The translations under genes and the position numbers were made by a program. The notes under the pieces are model-generated. The model made no database searches and had not been told where the DNA came from. It saw nothing but the letters and a program-made list of their open reading frames with translations. Below are positions 35,396-43,618 of a stretch of DNA of 64,000 nucleotides, one piece after another (within the stretch, counting starts at the first letter, position 1; each line of letters opens with the position of its first letter). Origin of the DNA: Xanthomarina spongicola (GTDB lineage: Bacteria; Bacteroidota; Bacteroidia; Flavobacteriales; Flavobacteriaceae); NCBI RefSeq assembly GCF_003148645.1, contig NZ_QGGP01000003.1:310001-374000 (forward strand). Direction: 5' to 3'.

Positions 35396-35620
35396 CTAAA
35401 AATTTAAAAGATTTCCCCATTTTAAAAGAAACATTGTTATAGCTGTCAACCCCATGCTATATAATATAGCAGCTTGCCAATATGATAATCTCGTTGGCCA
35501 ATGTTTCCAAACCTTGGTGCCATATTCTTTTTTAGCATAACCACTGGTCAGCACCCAAAAAAGAAAAATAAATATTAAGAAAATGAGTATGGCTATTAAT
35601 AAGATCTCTTTTTTTGACAT
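35396..35620 (-). CDS. Small two-helix membrane protein of unknown function
   Basis: The 74-residue product has two hydrophobic segments (about 5-27 and 47-66) separated by a charged, aromatic linker (KKEYGTKVWKHWPTRLSYWQ). The composition looks like a real small membrane protein rather than a chance frame. There is no recognisable family. It is isolated between two gene-poor stretches and no promoter box was identified. Confidence 0.5.
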   Translation of the reverse strand: MSKKEILLIAILIFLIFIFLFWVLTSGYAKKEYGTKVWKHWPTRLSYWQAAILYSMGLTAITMFLLKWGNLLNF

Positions 35621-36083
35621 GTGCCGAATGTTTGTTTATATGTTTTTAACGGTAGCTAATCTAATCATATAAATCCGTATAAATGATTTAAATATGTTAT
35701 TAAAGGATTTCGCTATTTTTATTCAAATACACGACATACAGTACAACATATATTTATCAAGCAATTTAACTAATTCTAAGAAAAATCATATAATCTACGT
35801 ATATTTTGTAGGTTTCCTTCGGGGTTATTTCGGGTGTATAAGCAGAGTTCAGGTTCTAAATTTTTAACCATAAATAAAATCAATCACTTGCTTCCTGTTT
35901 TAAAAGAACTTAAAATTCTTAAAGAACGAAATTTTATAAGTTAAAAAACATGGCTGTAAATTAAAACACCACATCCAAAACGCTAAAATAGCTTCTTGCT
36001 TGGCATGTATTTACACAACCCTTTCTATTCAAATTCAATTAAATTTATTAGTAAATAATCAAACAAAAAAGACAATAAAGTCT
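35621..36083. other. Intergenic region with no recognised gene
   Basis: About 460 bp of AT-rich sequence with no frame of convincing length and no tRNA-like fold. A short GC-richer island around 35813-35835 (CCTTCGGGG, then TTTCGGG) and a 27-codon remnant frame ending near 35943 are all that stand out. Confidence 0.5.
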
Positions 36084-36091
36084 TATCTTTA
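36084..36091 (+). promoter_or_regulatory. Possible -7 box (TATCTTTA) of the CBS gene
   Basis: This TAnnTTTA variant lies 44 bp before the ATG at 36136. It is the same octamer as at 23819 and 41210. Confidence 0.4.
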
Positions 36092-36135
36092 AGTAGTAGA
36101 AATTAAGAATAATCATTTAATATAAAATAAGTAAT

Positions 36136-36534
36136 ATGCGCATTCAAGTAAAAGATTTTATGTCGTCTCCGGTAACAACAGCACTAGGAAATAATAGCGT
36201 GAAAGAAATAAGAGAATTAATGAAACTTAAAGGCTTTAATGCTGTTCCAGTTATTCAGGTTGCTAAGCAATTACCAAATACTGAAATTACGATTCGTGGT
36301 ATTGTAACAGCAACAGATTTAAGCAGAAAGATGGATGATAATGCCACTATAGAAGACATTATGACCTCTACAAGAGTCTACGTAACCCATAAAGATTCCA
36401 GTGCGCAATCTGCTGCTAAAATGATGCTTAAACATAGTGTACACCACATGGTTGTTATGGACGACGGGAAAATAATAGGCATGATAAGCTCCTTAGACTT
36501 TGTAAAATTAGTAGCAGAATATTCTCTGGATTAG
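36136..36534 (+). CDS. CBS-pair domain protein
   Basis: The 132-residue protein consists of one Bateman module, two CBS motifs. The first contains DFMSSPVTTALGNNSVKEI and GIVTATDLSRKM. The second contains DIMTSTRVYVTHKDSSAQSA and GMISSLDFVKLV. CBS pairs bind adenosyl nucleotides and usually regulate a partner enzyme or transporter. Here there is no attached effector domain and no obvious operon partner, so it may act in trans. It is cytosolic. Confidence 0.92.
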   Translation: MRIQVKDFMSSPVTTALGNNSVKEIRELMKLKGFNAVPVIQVAKQLPNTEITIRGIVTATDLSRKMDDNATIEDIMTSTRVYVTHKDSSAQSAAKMMLKHSVHHMVVMDDGKIIGMISSLDFVKLVAEYSLD

Positions 36535-36646
36535 ATAGTTTTAAAGTTTAAAAAGGTTGTTTAAAATTATAATAAAGTAATGCTTTACACGTTAAAATTA
36601 GTATAATAACCAAACTGCAAAGAAGTATAAAGTACAATTACATTTT

Positions 36647-36676
36647 AATTTTAACCAATTTTAACCAATTTTAATT
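36647..36676. repeat. Three tandem 10-bp repeats abutting a start codon
   Basis: AATTTTAACC occurs twice in direct succession (36647-36656, 36657-36666), then AATTTTAATT (36667-36676), immediately before the ATG at 36677. The period equals about one helical turn. Confidence 0.65.
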
Positions 36677-37318
36677 ATGAAACGTATTTGTTTAACAATT
36701 TGTTTTTTCACACTTTTATTTTCTTGTAATTCAGACGAAGACATACAAGACCATCAACAAGAGGAAGCTAATTTCTACGCCTTAACTGTTGGTAATTCTT
36801 GGGTTTATAAAAATTATAGATATAATCTCAATACCGAATTGTATGAAGATACAGGTGTTATAGATTCTATAAATATTATTGGAACAGAACAAATTAATGA
36901 GAATACTTATTACAAATTTAGAAGATGGACTACAAGAAACGAAACAAATATAGCCTTCTGTAATCCTAATGGGGAACATTTTGAATTATTGCGTGATTCT
37001 TTAGGGTATTTAATTCGGGATGATGGATCTGTTAAATTTGTAAACAATAATTTTAATGAACGTCAGCTTGCTTCGGATATTTGGGGAACTATTTACGAAA
37101 AATTAGTTGAAGGCGAAACAAACATGAGTGTTGAAGCAGGAGACTTTTATTGTATAAATTCAGAGCGTTATGCTAGAGATACTACTAATGAAGAGTTGCC
37201 TGGTTTAGACCGTTTTTATTATTCAGACGGTATGGGTCTCATTCTTGACACAAGTTCTTTTGTAAATAATCCTATTCATAGTATTGAAAGACGCCTAGAC
37301 TCCTATTTTGTTCAGTAA
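36677..37318 (+). CDS. Lipoprotein of unknown function
   Basis: The 213-residue protein has a lipoprotein signal (MKRICLTICFFTLLFSC, Cys17) followed by an acidic linker (NSDEDIQDHQQEE) and ANFYALTVGNSWVYKNYRYN. The phrase VGNSWVYK is common at the start of beta-rich Bacteroidota surface lipoproteins. The rest looks like a single beta domain. No catalytic motif is visible. Tandem 10-bp repeats sit right before the ATG. The facing paiB-like gene ends 6 bp away. Confidence 0.75.
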   Translation: MKRICLTICFFTLLFSCNSDEDIQDHQQEEANFYALTVGNSWVYKNYRYNLNTELYEDTGVIDSINIIGTEQINENTYYKFRRWTTRNETNIAFCNPNGEHFELLRDSLGYLIRDDGSVKFVNNNFNERQLASDIWGTIYEKLVEGETNMSVEAGDFYCINSERYARDTTNEELPGLDRFYYSDGMGLILDTSSFVNNPIHSIERRLDSYFVQ

Positions 37319-37324
37319 ATTTAA

Positions 37325-37924
37325 CTAAAACACCTTATCCAAAAACCCCTCGATACTTACTTGATTAGCACGAATTAATTCAGCTTTGGCATGAGCCATA
37401 TCCTGAGGACTTTTATCCTGCGAAAGTTTAAATTTCCCTTCCCAACTGTCTATGCTAATTTCAAACATCGTTATATAGTTTATAGCGATATCCATTTTAG
37501 GGTTATCTGCTTCTAGAACAAATTTATGGTCTGGTTGTTCTAAATAGTCTGTCATTTTTATAAGCGATTCTTTTAAAGCTTCTTTACTATCAATAGCTTC
37601 CACTGTTCCAGTTAGGTGTACTTTAATATAATTCCAGGTTGGCAGTTGGTTGGTGGTATAAACACTTGGCGAAATATAACATTGTGGTCCGGAAAAAATA
37701 AGGGTCACCTCAAGCTTATCCGTCATTAGTCTCGATTGTGGGTTGAATTTATCGATATGTCCAATAAGCTTTCCATCTGTTTCTCTATAGATTAATGGTA
37801 AATGCGTTATTATAGGTTTATTGTCTTTTACTGAAATAACAGTCGCTAAAGGATAGGTTTTAACCACTTCCAGCAAATGGAGTTTATCGCTATCTTGATG
37901 GTATGGTGGAGGATAATGACTCAT
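37325..37924 (-). CDS. PaiB-type FMN-binding protein
   Basis: The 199-residue protein has a split-barrel flavin-binding fold of the PaiB family (FMN-binding_2). Signatures are YPLATVISVKDNKPIITHLPL, GHIDKFNPQS, VTLIFSGPQCYISPSVY and PTWNYIKVHLTG. Bacillus PaiB was described as a negative regulator of sporulation and protease genes, but members elsewhere are more likely flavin or haem-related oxidoreductases. The ATG is 2 bp after the DUF1569 gene, forming a two-gene operon. Confidence 0.9.
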   Translation of the reverse strand: MSHYPPPYHQDSDKLHLLEVVKTYPLATVISVKDNKPIITHLPLIYRETDGKLIGHIDKFNPQSRLMTDKLEVTLIFSGPQCYISPSVYTTNQLPTWNYIKVHLTGTVEAIDSKEALKESLIKMTDYLEQPDHKFVLEADNPKMDIAINYITMFEISIDSWEGKFKLSQDKSPQDMAHAKAELIRANQVSIEGFLDKVF

Positions 37925-37926
37925 GA

Positions 37927-38379
37927 TTACACCCCAAATTGATTTAAATGATGATCTAAATGCTTATACTGCATTTTCCCCCATTGTTCGGTATTGAAAG
38001 TTCCAAACATTGGGTGAACTGGCCAATCTTGCTTGTCCTTTTTAGTAGAAAACACGTTGATTATTTGTACTAATTTATCCTTTTCGGAATTGAATTCATG
38101 TGTATCTGTAATTTTAAATTCACGAACGGTTCCCAGGTTTTTCTGCCAAGGCTTGTCGTTATACATAACAGGTTTAAATAGCTTAAACATAAGCTTTTTT
38201 ACAAATCCAATATTTGTATCTAATTGTAAGTCTCCATTAGCAACTTCTAGTGGTTTTTGGCAATGTGTTAGCATTTGTCCAACATCCATGGTTCCCCATT
38301 TTGGTTGCGAATTTTCATTCAGATTATTAATACGATTTAGAATGACTGCTTGATTTTCAGAGTTAAATAACGAATTCAT
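37927..38379 (-). CDS. DUF1569 domain protein
   Basis: The 150-residue cytosolic protein matches DUF1569, a DinB-superfamily-like helical bundle. The pattern LNENSQPKWGTMDVGQMLTH followed by CQKPLEVANG, and the C-terminal HPMFGTFNTEQWGKMQYKH and LDHHLNQFG, are typical. His residues (MLTH, YKHLDHH) could bind metal as in DinB proteins. The function is unknown. It is upstream of the paiB-like gene and divergent from radC. Confidence 0.85.
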   Translation of the reverse strand: MNSLFNSENQAVILNRINNLNENSQPKWGTMDVGQMLTHCQKPLEVANGDLQLDTNIGFVKKLMFKLFKPVMYNDKPWQKNLGTVREFKITDTHEFNSEKDKLVQIINVFSTKKDKQDWPVHPMFGTFNTEQWGKMQYKHLDHHLNQFGV

Positions 38380-38416
38380 AATTGTTTTTTTTATTGCTTC
38401 TGAAATTTACAATATT

Positions 38417-38424
38417 TATATTTA
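38417..38424 (+). promoter_or_regulatory. Possible -7 box (TATATTTA) 4 nt before radC
   Basis: This TAnnTTTA variant is followed by CTAG and the ATG at 38429, the same geometry as at 14642 and 43360. If functional, radC mRNA is leaderless or nearly so. Confidence 0.4.
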
Positions 38425-38428
38425 CTAG

Positions 38429-39127
38429 ATGCAGGAAAAACCAGCTTCATTTTCAATTAAGAATTGGTCTCAAAACGATCAGCCTCGGGAAAAACTACGC
38501 GACAAAGGTAAAGCAGCTTTAAGTGATGCCGAATTAGTAGCTATCCTTATTGGATCAGGAAATAGAGATGAAAGTGCTGTTGCTTTATGCAAGCGCATTT
38601 TAGCAAGTGTAGATAACAATTTAAACGCTTTAGGAAAACTTTCTTTAAAACAACTAATGGCGTTTAAAGGAATAGGTGAAGCAAAAGCCATAACCATTGC
38701 AGCAGCTTTGGAATTAGGAAGAAGAAGAGGAGGAGAGGAGTTTGTACAGAAAAAGAAAATCACCTCTAGTCAGTCTGTTTATCAAGTCATGCAACCCATC
38801 CTTGGCGAGTTGCCACATGAAGAATTCTGGATTTTGTATTTAAATAATTCCAATAAAATCATTCAAAAAAATCAATTGAGTAAAGGAGGAATAACAGGCA
38901 CTTTGGTAGATGTGCGTTTGGTTCTTAAAAATGCCTTAGAAGTAGGAGCAACCGGACTTATTTTGGCGCATAACCATCCTTCAGGTACTTTAAAACCTAG
39001 TGAAGCCGACAAGCAAATTACAAGAAAATTAAAACAAGCTGGAGATAGTTTAGATATTAAAGTTCTGGACCATGTAATCGTAACAGAAAAAGCCTACTTT
39101 AGCTTTGCTGATGAATCACTATTGTGA
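38429..39127 (+). CDS. radC: RadC/JAB-domain protein
   Basis: The 232-residue protein has an N-terminal helix-hairpin-helix region (LMAFKGIGEAKAITIAAALE) and a C-terminal JAB/MPN metalloprotease-like domain. Its JAMM motif is intact (AHNHPSGTLKPSEADKQ). The DNA-repair role ascribed to RadC has been questioned, and the real substrate is unknown. It is cytosolic and divergent from the DUF1569 gene. A -7-like box directly precedes the ATG. Confidence 0.95.
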   Translation: MQEKPASFSIKNWSQNDQPREKLRDKGKAALSDAELVAILIGSGNRDESAVALCKRILASVDNNLNALGKLSLKQLMAFKGIGEAKAITIAAALELGRRRGGEEFVQKKKITSSQSVYQVMQPILGELPHEEFWILYLNNSNKIIQKNQLSKGGITGTLVDVRLVLKNALEVGATGLILAHNHPSGTLKPSEADKQITRKLKQAGDSLDIKVLDHVIVTEKAYFSFADESLL

Positions 39128-39220
39128 AAACACCAAATCCCAAAATAAATAAAATTCCAAATAATGGAATGAATAAACAATTGGAATTTGATATTTTAAA
39201 AATTGGAATTTGTAATAATT
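39128..39220. repeat. Spacer with ATTGGAATTTG repeats
   Basis: ATTGGAATTTG occurs at 39180-39190 and 39202-39212, and an inverted relative (ATTCCAAATAATGGAAT) near 39154-39170. The unit also occurs at 9103-9137. Confidence 0.55.
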
Positions 39221-40522
39221 ATGTTATTAGTATATACGCATAAAATAACGCCTCGATTAAAATATGCCTTTAAACATATTTTTACTAGAATATTAGGAAT
39301 TCCTGTGGAGTTCACAACTACTATTGAAGACTTTATAGCTCATGATAGTTTAAAGATGTCTTATACCAGACAGCCTCTAAGCAACGAAATATTTGTTAAA
39401 AGTCATGATATTTTATACGAGCAAGGACTTTCGGATGTTGAGATTTATGTTCAAGATTGGGAGGAAACCAAATGTTTTTTTTCAAGTGGAGAAAAAAGCG
39501 CGATTCCATTCGATATATTTTCAGCTTCCTTTTATTTACTAAGTAGATTCGAAGAGTATTTACCTCATGTAAAAGATGAATATGGGAGATTTACTGCTCA
39601 AGAAAGTATTGCTTTTAAACATGGGTTTTTACATCAGCCAGTTGTAGATATTTGGGCTTATAAAATGAAAAAAGTATTTCAAGAAAACTATCCAGATTTT
39701 GTGTTTCCTGAAAGATTCTATTCCATAAAACCAATAATCGATGTACCATCGGCTTATAATTTTAAATTAAAAGGCATTTTAAGAACTTTTGGAGGAACTG
39801 TAAAAGATGTTTTTAGTTTTAATTTCAAAAAATTATACTACAGATACATGGTTCTATTTGGGTTTAAGCGTGATACTTACGATACATTTAAATACATTAT
39901 TAATAAGCAAAAACATAGTGAATTTAAATTCCTTTTTTTCTTTTTAATTGGAGATTACTCAACTTACGATAAGGGTATTGATGCTCAAAAAAAGAAGTTC
40001 ATTTCACTTATAAAACAAGTTGCAGATTATTGTCAGGTAGGATTAAAAGCCTCTTATTTTGCACTAGAAGATATAGCAATCCTGAAAAAAGAAAAATTAC
40101 GAATGGAGTCCATTTTAAATACCTCTTTAACAGCTTCAAGACAATCGTTTTCTAAATTAAATCTTCCAGAATCTTATAGAAACCTTGTAGAATTAGAGAT
40201 TTTAGAAGACTATACCATGGGTTACGTTAACCATCCTGGATTTAGAGCAGGAACTTGTACGCCCTTTTTCTTTTACGATTTAGATTATGAAATTCAGACA
40301 CCATTAAAAATATATTCGTATCATTTATTAGATTATTCCTTATTAAAAATACATTCACTATTAGATAAGAAAAAGGCTTTAAATGACATTATTTACCAGG
40401 TAAAAAAAGTAAATGGCGAATTTGTACCTGTATTTCATAATTACACGTTTAGCGATGTGGACAGATGGAAAGGGTTTAAAGAATTATTTAATATGATATT
40501 AGAATCAGCACATGAAGATTAA
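39221..40522 (+). CDS. Polysaccharide-deacetylase-like protein, probably lacking the metal site
   Basis: The 433-residue protein resembles the long cytosolic NodB-like family seen in Flavobacteriaceae. It has an N-terminal domain with FDIFSASFYLLSRFEEYL and a C-terminal deacetylase-like barrel with DYTMGYVNHPGFRAG (about 330-344). As I recall the family, the metal and catalytic positions read DxD, HPSY and SRQH. Here they are DVP (174-176), LKASY (275-279) and SRQSF (306-310), so this is probably a pseudoenzyme. The start at ATG 39221 is preferred because the upstream TTG (39203) lies in a repeat. The stop overlaps the HAD gene by 11 bp. Confidence 0.7.
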   Translation: MLLVYTHKITPRLKYAFKHIFTRILGIPVEFTTTIEDFIAHDSLKMSYTRQPLSNEIFVKSHDILYEQGLSDVEIYVQDWEETKCFFSSGEKSAIPFDIFSASFYLLSRFEEYLPHVKDEYGRFTAQESIAFKHGFLHQPVVDIWAYKMKKVFQENYPDFVFPERFYSIKPIIDVPSAYNFKLKGILRTFGGTVKDVFSFNFKKLYYRYMVLFGFKRDTYDTFKYIINKQKHSEFKFLFFFLIGDYSTYDKGIDAQKKKFISLIKQVADYCQVGLKASYFALEDIAILKKEKLRMESILNTSLTASRQSFSKLNLPESYRNLVELEILEDYTMGYVNHPGFRAGTCTPFFFYDLDYEIQTPLKIYSYHLLDYSLLKIHSLLDKKKALNDIIYQVKKVNGEFVPVFHNYTFSDVDRWKGFKELFNMILESAHED

Positions 40523-41201
40523 TGGAATTAAAGATGTTTTTTTTGATTTAGATCATACCCTTTGGGACTTTGATAAAAACTCGGCATTAACATTCAGTAA
40601 AATATTTAAAATACACAACGTAGCTGTAAATTTAGAAGAATTTCTACACTACTACGAACCAATAAATCTTGACTATTGGAAACTCTTTAGAGAAGAAAGA
40701 ATTGATAAAGCTTCATTAAGATATAATCGTTTAAACGATACTTTTAATAAAATATCATTTCAAGCAGATAGCACCTTAATACACAAACTCTCTATTGATT
40801 ATATAATGTATCTATCTACTTTTAACCATTTATTTGATAATACAGTTGATATCTTAAATTATCTAAAGCCCAAGTATAATTTGCATATAATTACCAACGG
40901 GTTTCAGGAAGTACAAGAAAGCAAATTGAGAAATTCTAACATTCATCATTTTTTTCAATCAATAACAGATTCAGAACAGGTAGGTGTAAAAAAACCAAAT
41001 CCAAAGATTTTTAATTTTGCATTAAATAAAGTAAAAGCACATCCTGAAACAAGTGTCATGATTGGCGACAATATGGAAGCAGACATTCTAGGAGCATTGA
41101 ATATTGGCATGGAAGCTATTTACTTCAATTATCTGAAAACTGTAGACAAACACTCAATGAAGCAAATAAATAATCTAGATGAATTAAAATTATTTTTATA
41201 A
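40512..41201 (+). CDS. HAD-family (YjjG-type) nucleotidase
   Basis: The 229-residue haloacid dehalogenase-fold phosphatase has motif I DVFFDLDHTLWDF (nucleophile Asp in FDLDHT), motif II HIITNG, motif III lysine in VGVKKPNPKIF and motif IV MIGDNMEADI. The length and the helical cap fit YjjG, a 5'-nucleotidase that removes non-canonical pyrimidine nucleotides. Substrate assignment is by similarity only. Its ATG lies inside the 3' end of the deacetylase-like gene, which indicates translational coupling. Confidence 0.9.
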   Translation: MKINGIKDVFFDLDHTLWDFDKNSALTFSKIFKIHNVAVNLEEFLHYYEPINLDYWKLFREERIDKASLRYNRLNDTFNKISFQADSTLIHKLSIDYIMYLSTFNHLFDNTVDILNYLKPKYNLHIITNGFQEVQESKLRNSNIHHFFQSITDSEQVGVKKPNPKIFNFALNKVKAHPETSVMIGDNMEADILGALNIGMEAIYFNYLKTVDKHSMKQINNLDELKLFL

Positions 41202-41209
41202 ATCTTACC

Positions 41210-41217
41210 TATCTTTA
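41210..41217 (+). promoter_or_regulatory. Possible -7 box (TATCTTTA) of the secreted coiled-coil protein gene
   Basis: This TAnnTTTA variant lies 21 bp before the ATG at 41239. Confidence 0.4.
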
Positions 41218-41238
41218 CAAGAATTAAAAAAAAGTAAA

Positions 41239-42081
41239 ATGTTTAAGAAAATTTTTATACTCACCATTCTGTTTGTTTCATCTATTGCTGGATATTCTCA
41301 GAATAGCGTTAATAATTATAAATATGTTATTGTACCAGATGAATATGATTTTTTAGATGAAGTAGATCAATATAGATTAAATTCATTATCTCAATTTTTA
41401 TTCAATAAACATGGTTTTATAGCTCTAATGGAAGATGAAACATTTCCAGAAGATTTAATGTATAATCCTTGTTTGGCATTGAAAGCAGATGTAATTGACG
41501 ATTCTGGAACTTTTAAAACGAAGCTTAAAATTGAATTGGAAAACTGTAAAGGCGAATTAATTTTTGTTTCTGAAATGGGCGAAAGTTTCGATAAAAATTA
41601 TCAAGTTGCTTATAATAAAGCCTTAAGAGAGGCTTTTATGTACGTAGCTGCTTTAAAATATGAATACGAACCAAATGAAGATATTCTTTCTGAAAGTAGA
41701 GATACTAGAGCAGAAGCGAACCAGGAAGTAGAACAGCTTAAACAAGAAATTGCTGTATTAAAACAGGAAAAGGAAACTATAGAAGCAACCAAAACGGCTA
41801 CTGCTCTAAATGCAGAAGAGGTAGTTGAGGAATCAAATGATAAAGTAGAAATTTCATTAAACGGTACTACAACAACTCTTTATGCACAAAAAACAGATTA
41901 TGGTTTTCAGGTGGTAGATAGTACTCCAAAAGTTATTATGGTTTTGTTAAATACTAAAAACCCTGAAGTGTTTATGGTTCAAGGTAAAAATGCCATGGTT
42001 ATAAAAGAAGATGGTTTCTGGTATTTATCAGAGAATGATGGAAATCATGTTAAAGACACCAAATTAAATATTAAATTTTAA
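41239..42081 (+). CDS. Secreted protein with coiled coil, unknown function
   Basis: The 280-residue protein has a signal peptide (MFKKIFILTILFVSSIAGYSQ). An N-terminal domain follows with YKYVIVPDEYDFLDEVDQYR and LCLAL-like beta strands, then a coiled coil around 154-180 (EVEQLKQEIAVLKQEKETIE) and a C-terminal small domain ending [14 protein letters not shown]. Periplasmic location is likely. I recognise the type from Flavobacteriaceae but know no function. The 3' end overlaps the facing rarA gene by 4 bp. Confidence 0.75.
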   Translation: MFKKIFILTILFVSSIAGYSQNSVNNYKYVIVPDEYDFLDEVDQYRLNSLSQFLFNKHGFIALMEDETFPEDLMYNPCLALKADVIDDSGTFKTKLKIELENCKGELIFVSEMGESFDKNYQVAYNKALREAFMYVAALKYEYEPNEDILSESRDTRAEANQEVEQLKQEIAVLKQEKETIEATKTATALNAEEVVEESNDKVEISLNGTTTTLYAQKTDYGFQVVDSTPKVIMVLLNTKNPEVFMVQGKNAMVIKEDGFWYLSENDGNHVKDTKLNIKF

Positions 42082-43355
42082 TACTTATATTTATTTTTCC
42101 AGCGTTGTTTTAAAAATTCTCTTTGTGTGTTTTCTCTAGAGTTATTTCCTGGATTGTATAGTGTTGTGTTTTTTATTTCATCAGGCAAAAATTCTTGTTC
42201 TGCGAAATTATTCTCATAACTATGAGCATATTTATAATCGTCTCCATAACCCAATTCTTTCATAAGTTTTGTAGGTGCATTTCTAATTGAAAGAGGAACA
42301 GATAAATCTCCTGTGTTTTTTACTATTTGCTGAGCTTGATTTATTGCTTGGTAAGACGCATTACTTTTTGGCGAACAAGCTAAATAGGTGGCACACTGAC
42401 TTAATATAATTCGAGATTCTGGATGTCCTATTGTAGAAACTGCCTGAAACGTATTGTTAGCTATTACTAAAGCCGTAGGGTTGGCATTACCAATATCTTC
42501 GCTTGCAAGTATCAGTAATCTTCTGGCTATGAATTTCACATCTTCTCCTCCTTCAATCATTCTTGCTAACCAATAAACAGCAGCATTTGGATCGCTACCA
42601 CGAATGGATTTAATAAAGGCCGAAATAATATCGTAATGTTGTTCTCCTGTTTTATCGTATCGTACAGTATTGTTTTGAACCTTTTGTAAAACAGCTTCAT
42701 TTGTAATTGTAATATTTTCTGAAGTTTCAGAATTTACTATCAATTCGAAAATATTTAATAATTTTCTGGCATCACCACCAGAAAGGCGTAATAAGGCTTC
42801 AGTTTCTTTAAGCTTTATATTTTTTTTAGATATTACCTCATCTTTTTCAATAGCTCGCTTTAAAAGCGCCTCTAAATCGTTTTTGCTAAAAGAATTTAAA
42901 ATATAAACTTGACATCGTGATAAAAGAGCTGGAATCACTTCGAAACTAGGATTTTCGGTAGTAGCTCCAATTAAAGTTACCCAACCTTTTTCTACAGCTT
43001 GTAATAAAGAATCTTGTTGCGATTTGCTGAACCTATGAATTTCATCAATAAAAAGAATCGGGTTTTTAGTCGTAAATAAGCCACCACTAGCTTTCGCTTT
43101 TTCAATAACTTCTCGAACATCTTTTACGCCAGAACTAATAGCGCTTAAAGTATAAAATGGTCTACCAGATTCTGAAGCGATAATATTTGCTAATGTGGTT
43201 TTACCAATACCTGGAGGTCCCCAAAATATCATCGATGGAATTAAGCCTTGTTTTATTTGTTTGGTCAGAGCACCATCTTTTCCAACAAGATGTACTTGAC
43301 TAATATAGTCGTCTAAATTCTTAGGGCGTAATCTTTCAGCTAATGGCTCATTCAT
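42078..43355 (-). CDS. rarA: Replication-associated recombination AAA+ ATPase
   Basis: RarA (MgsA) is a clamp-loader-like AAA+ ATPase acting at stalled forks. The 425-residue protein shows [14 protein letters not shown], Walker [18 protein letters not shown], Walker [18 protein letters not shown], sensor 1 [13 protein letters not shown] and the C-terminal MgsA tetramerisation domain with [18 protein letters not shown]. It is cytosolic. A TAATTTTA box lies 4 nt before the ATG, giving a potentially leaderless transcript. Confidence 0.95.
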   Translation of the reverse strand: MNEPLAERLRPKNLDDYISQVHLVGKDGALTKQIKQGLIPSMIFWGPPGIGKTTLANIIASESGRPFYTLSAISSGVKDVREVIEKAKASGGLFTTKNPILFIDEIHRFSKSQQDSLLQAVEKGWVTLIGATTENPSFEVIPALLSRCQVYILNSFSKNDLEALLKRAIEKDEVISKKNIKLKETEALLRLSGGDARKLLNIFELIVNSETSENITITNEAVLQKVQNNTVRYDKTGEQHYDIISAFIKSIRGSDPNAAVYWLARMIEGGEDVKFIARRLLILASEDIGNANPTALVIANNTFQAVSTIGHPESRIILSQCATYLACSPKSNASYQAINQAQQIVKNTGDLSVPLSIRNAPTKLMKELGYGDDYKYAHSYENNFAEQEFLPDEIKNTTLYNPGNNSRENTQREFLKQRWKNKYKY

Positions 43356-43359
43356 ATGG

Positions 43360-43367
43360 TAAAATTA
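43360..43367 (-). promoter_or_regulatory. Possible -7 box (TAATTTTA) 4 nt before rarA
   Basis: On the minus strand TAATTTTA is followed by CCAT and the rarA ATG. It is one base off the TAnnTTTG consensus. Confidence 0.4.
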
Positions 43368-43371
43368 ATAT

Positions 43372-43391
43372 ATTCCTTCGAAGACAGGAAT
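43372..43391. repeat. Intergenic palindromic repeat
   Basis: ATTCCT-TCGAAGAC-AGGAAT has 6-bp arms. It continues into ACAGGAATCTTAT, which is identical to 22002-22014. It lies in the 263-bp rarA-rhomboid divergent spacer, which otherwise holds nothing recognisable. Confidence 0.5.
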
Positions 43392-43618
43392 CTTATCTTC
43401 AATATTTTTAATGTTTTTTAGTGCCATGCATTTTATATAAGGCACATATAAAATTAGCATTCCTTATAGTCGATAAAAAGCTTCTTATTTCTTAATTTAT
43501 TGAAATCACAAATAGGTTTTCAAACAATCCATTTATCCACTTAATAAACATCAACTGACAATTTATCACGAAATCATATTCTGGTTATATAATTGCAATA
43601 AAAAGTTTAAATTTAAGT

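Noticed and set aside
35190-35399. 69-codon open frame on the plus strand
   Set aside because: It spans two small palindromes including a repeat-family member, has no recognisable domain, and is best read as noncoding.
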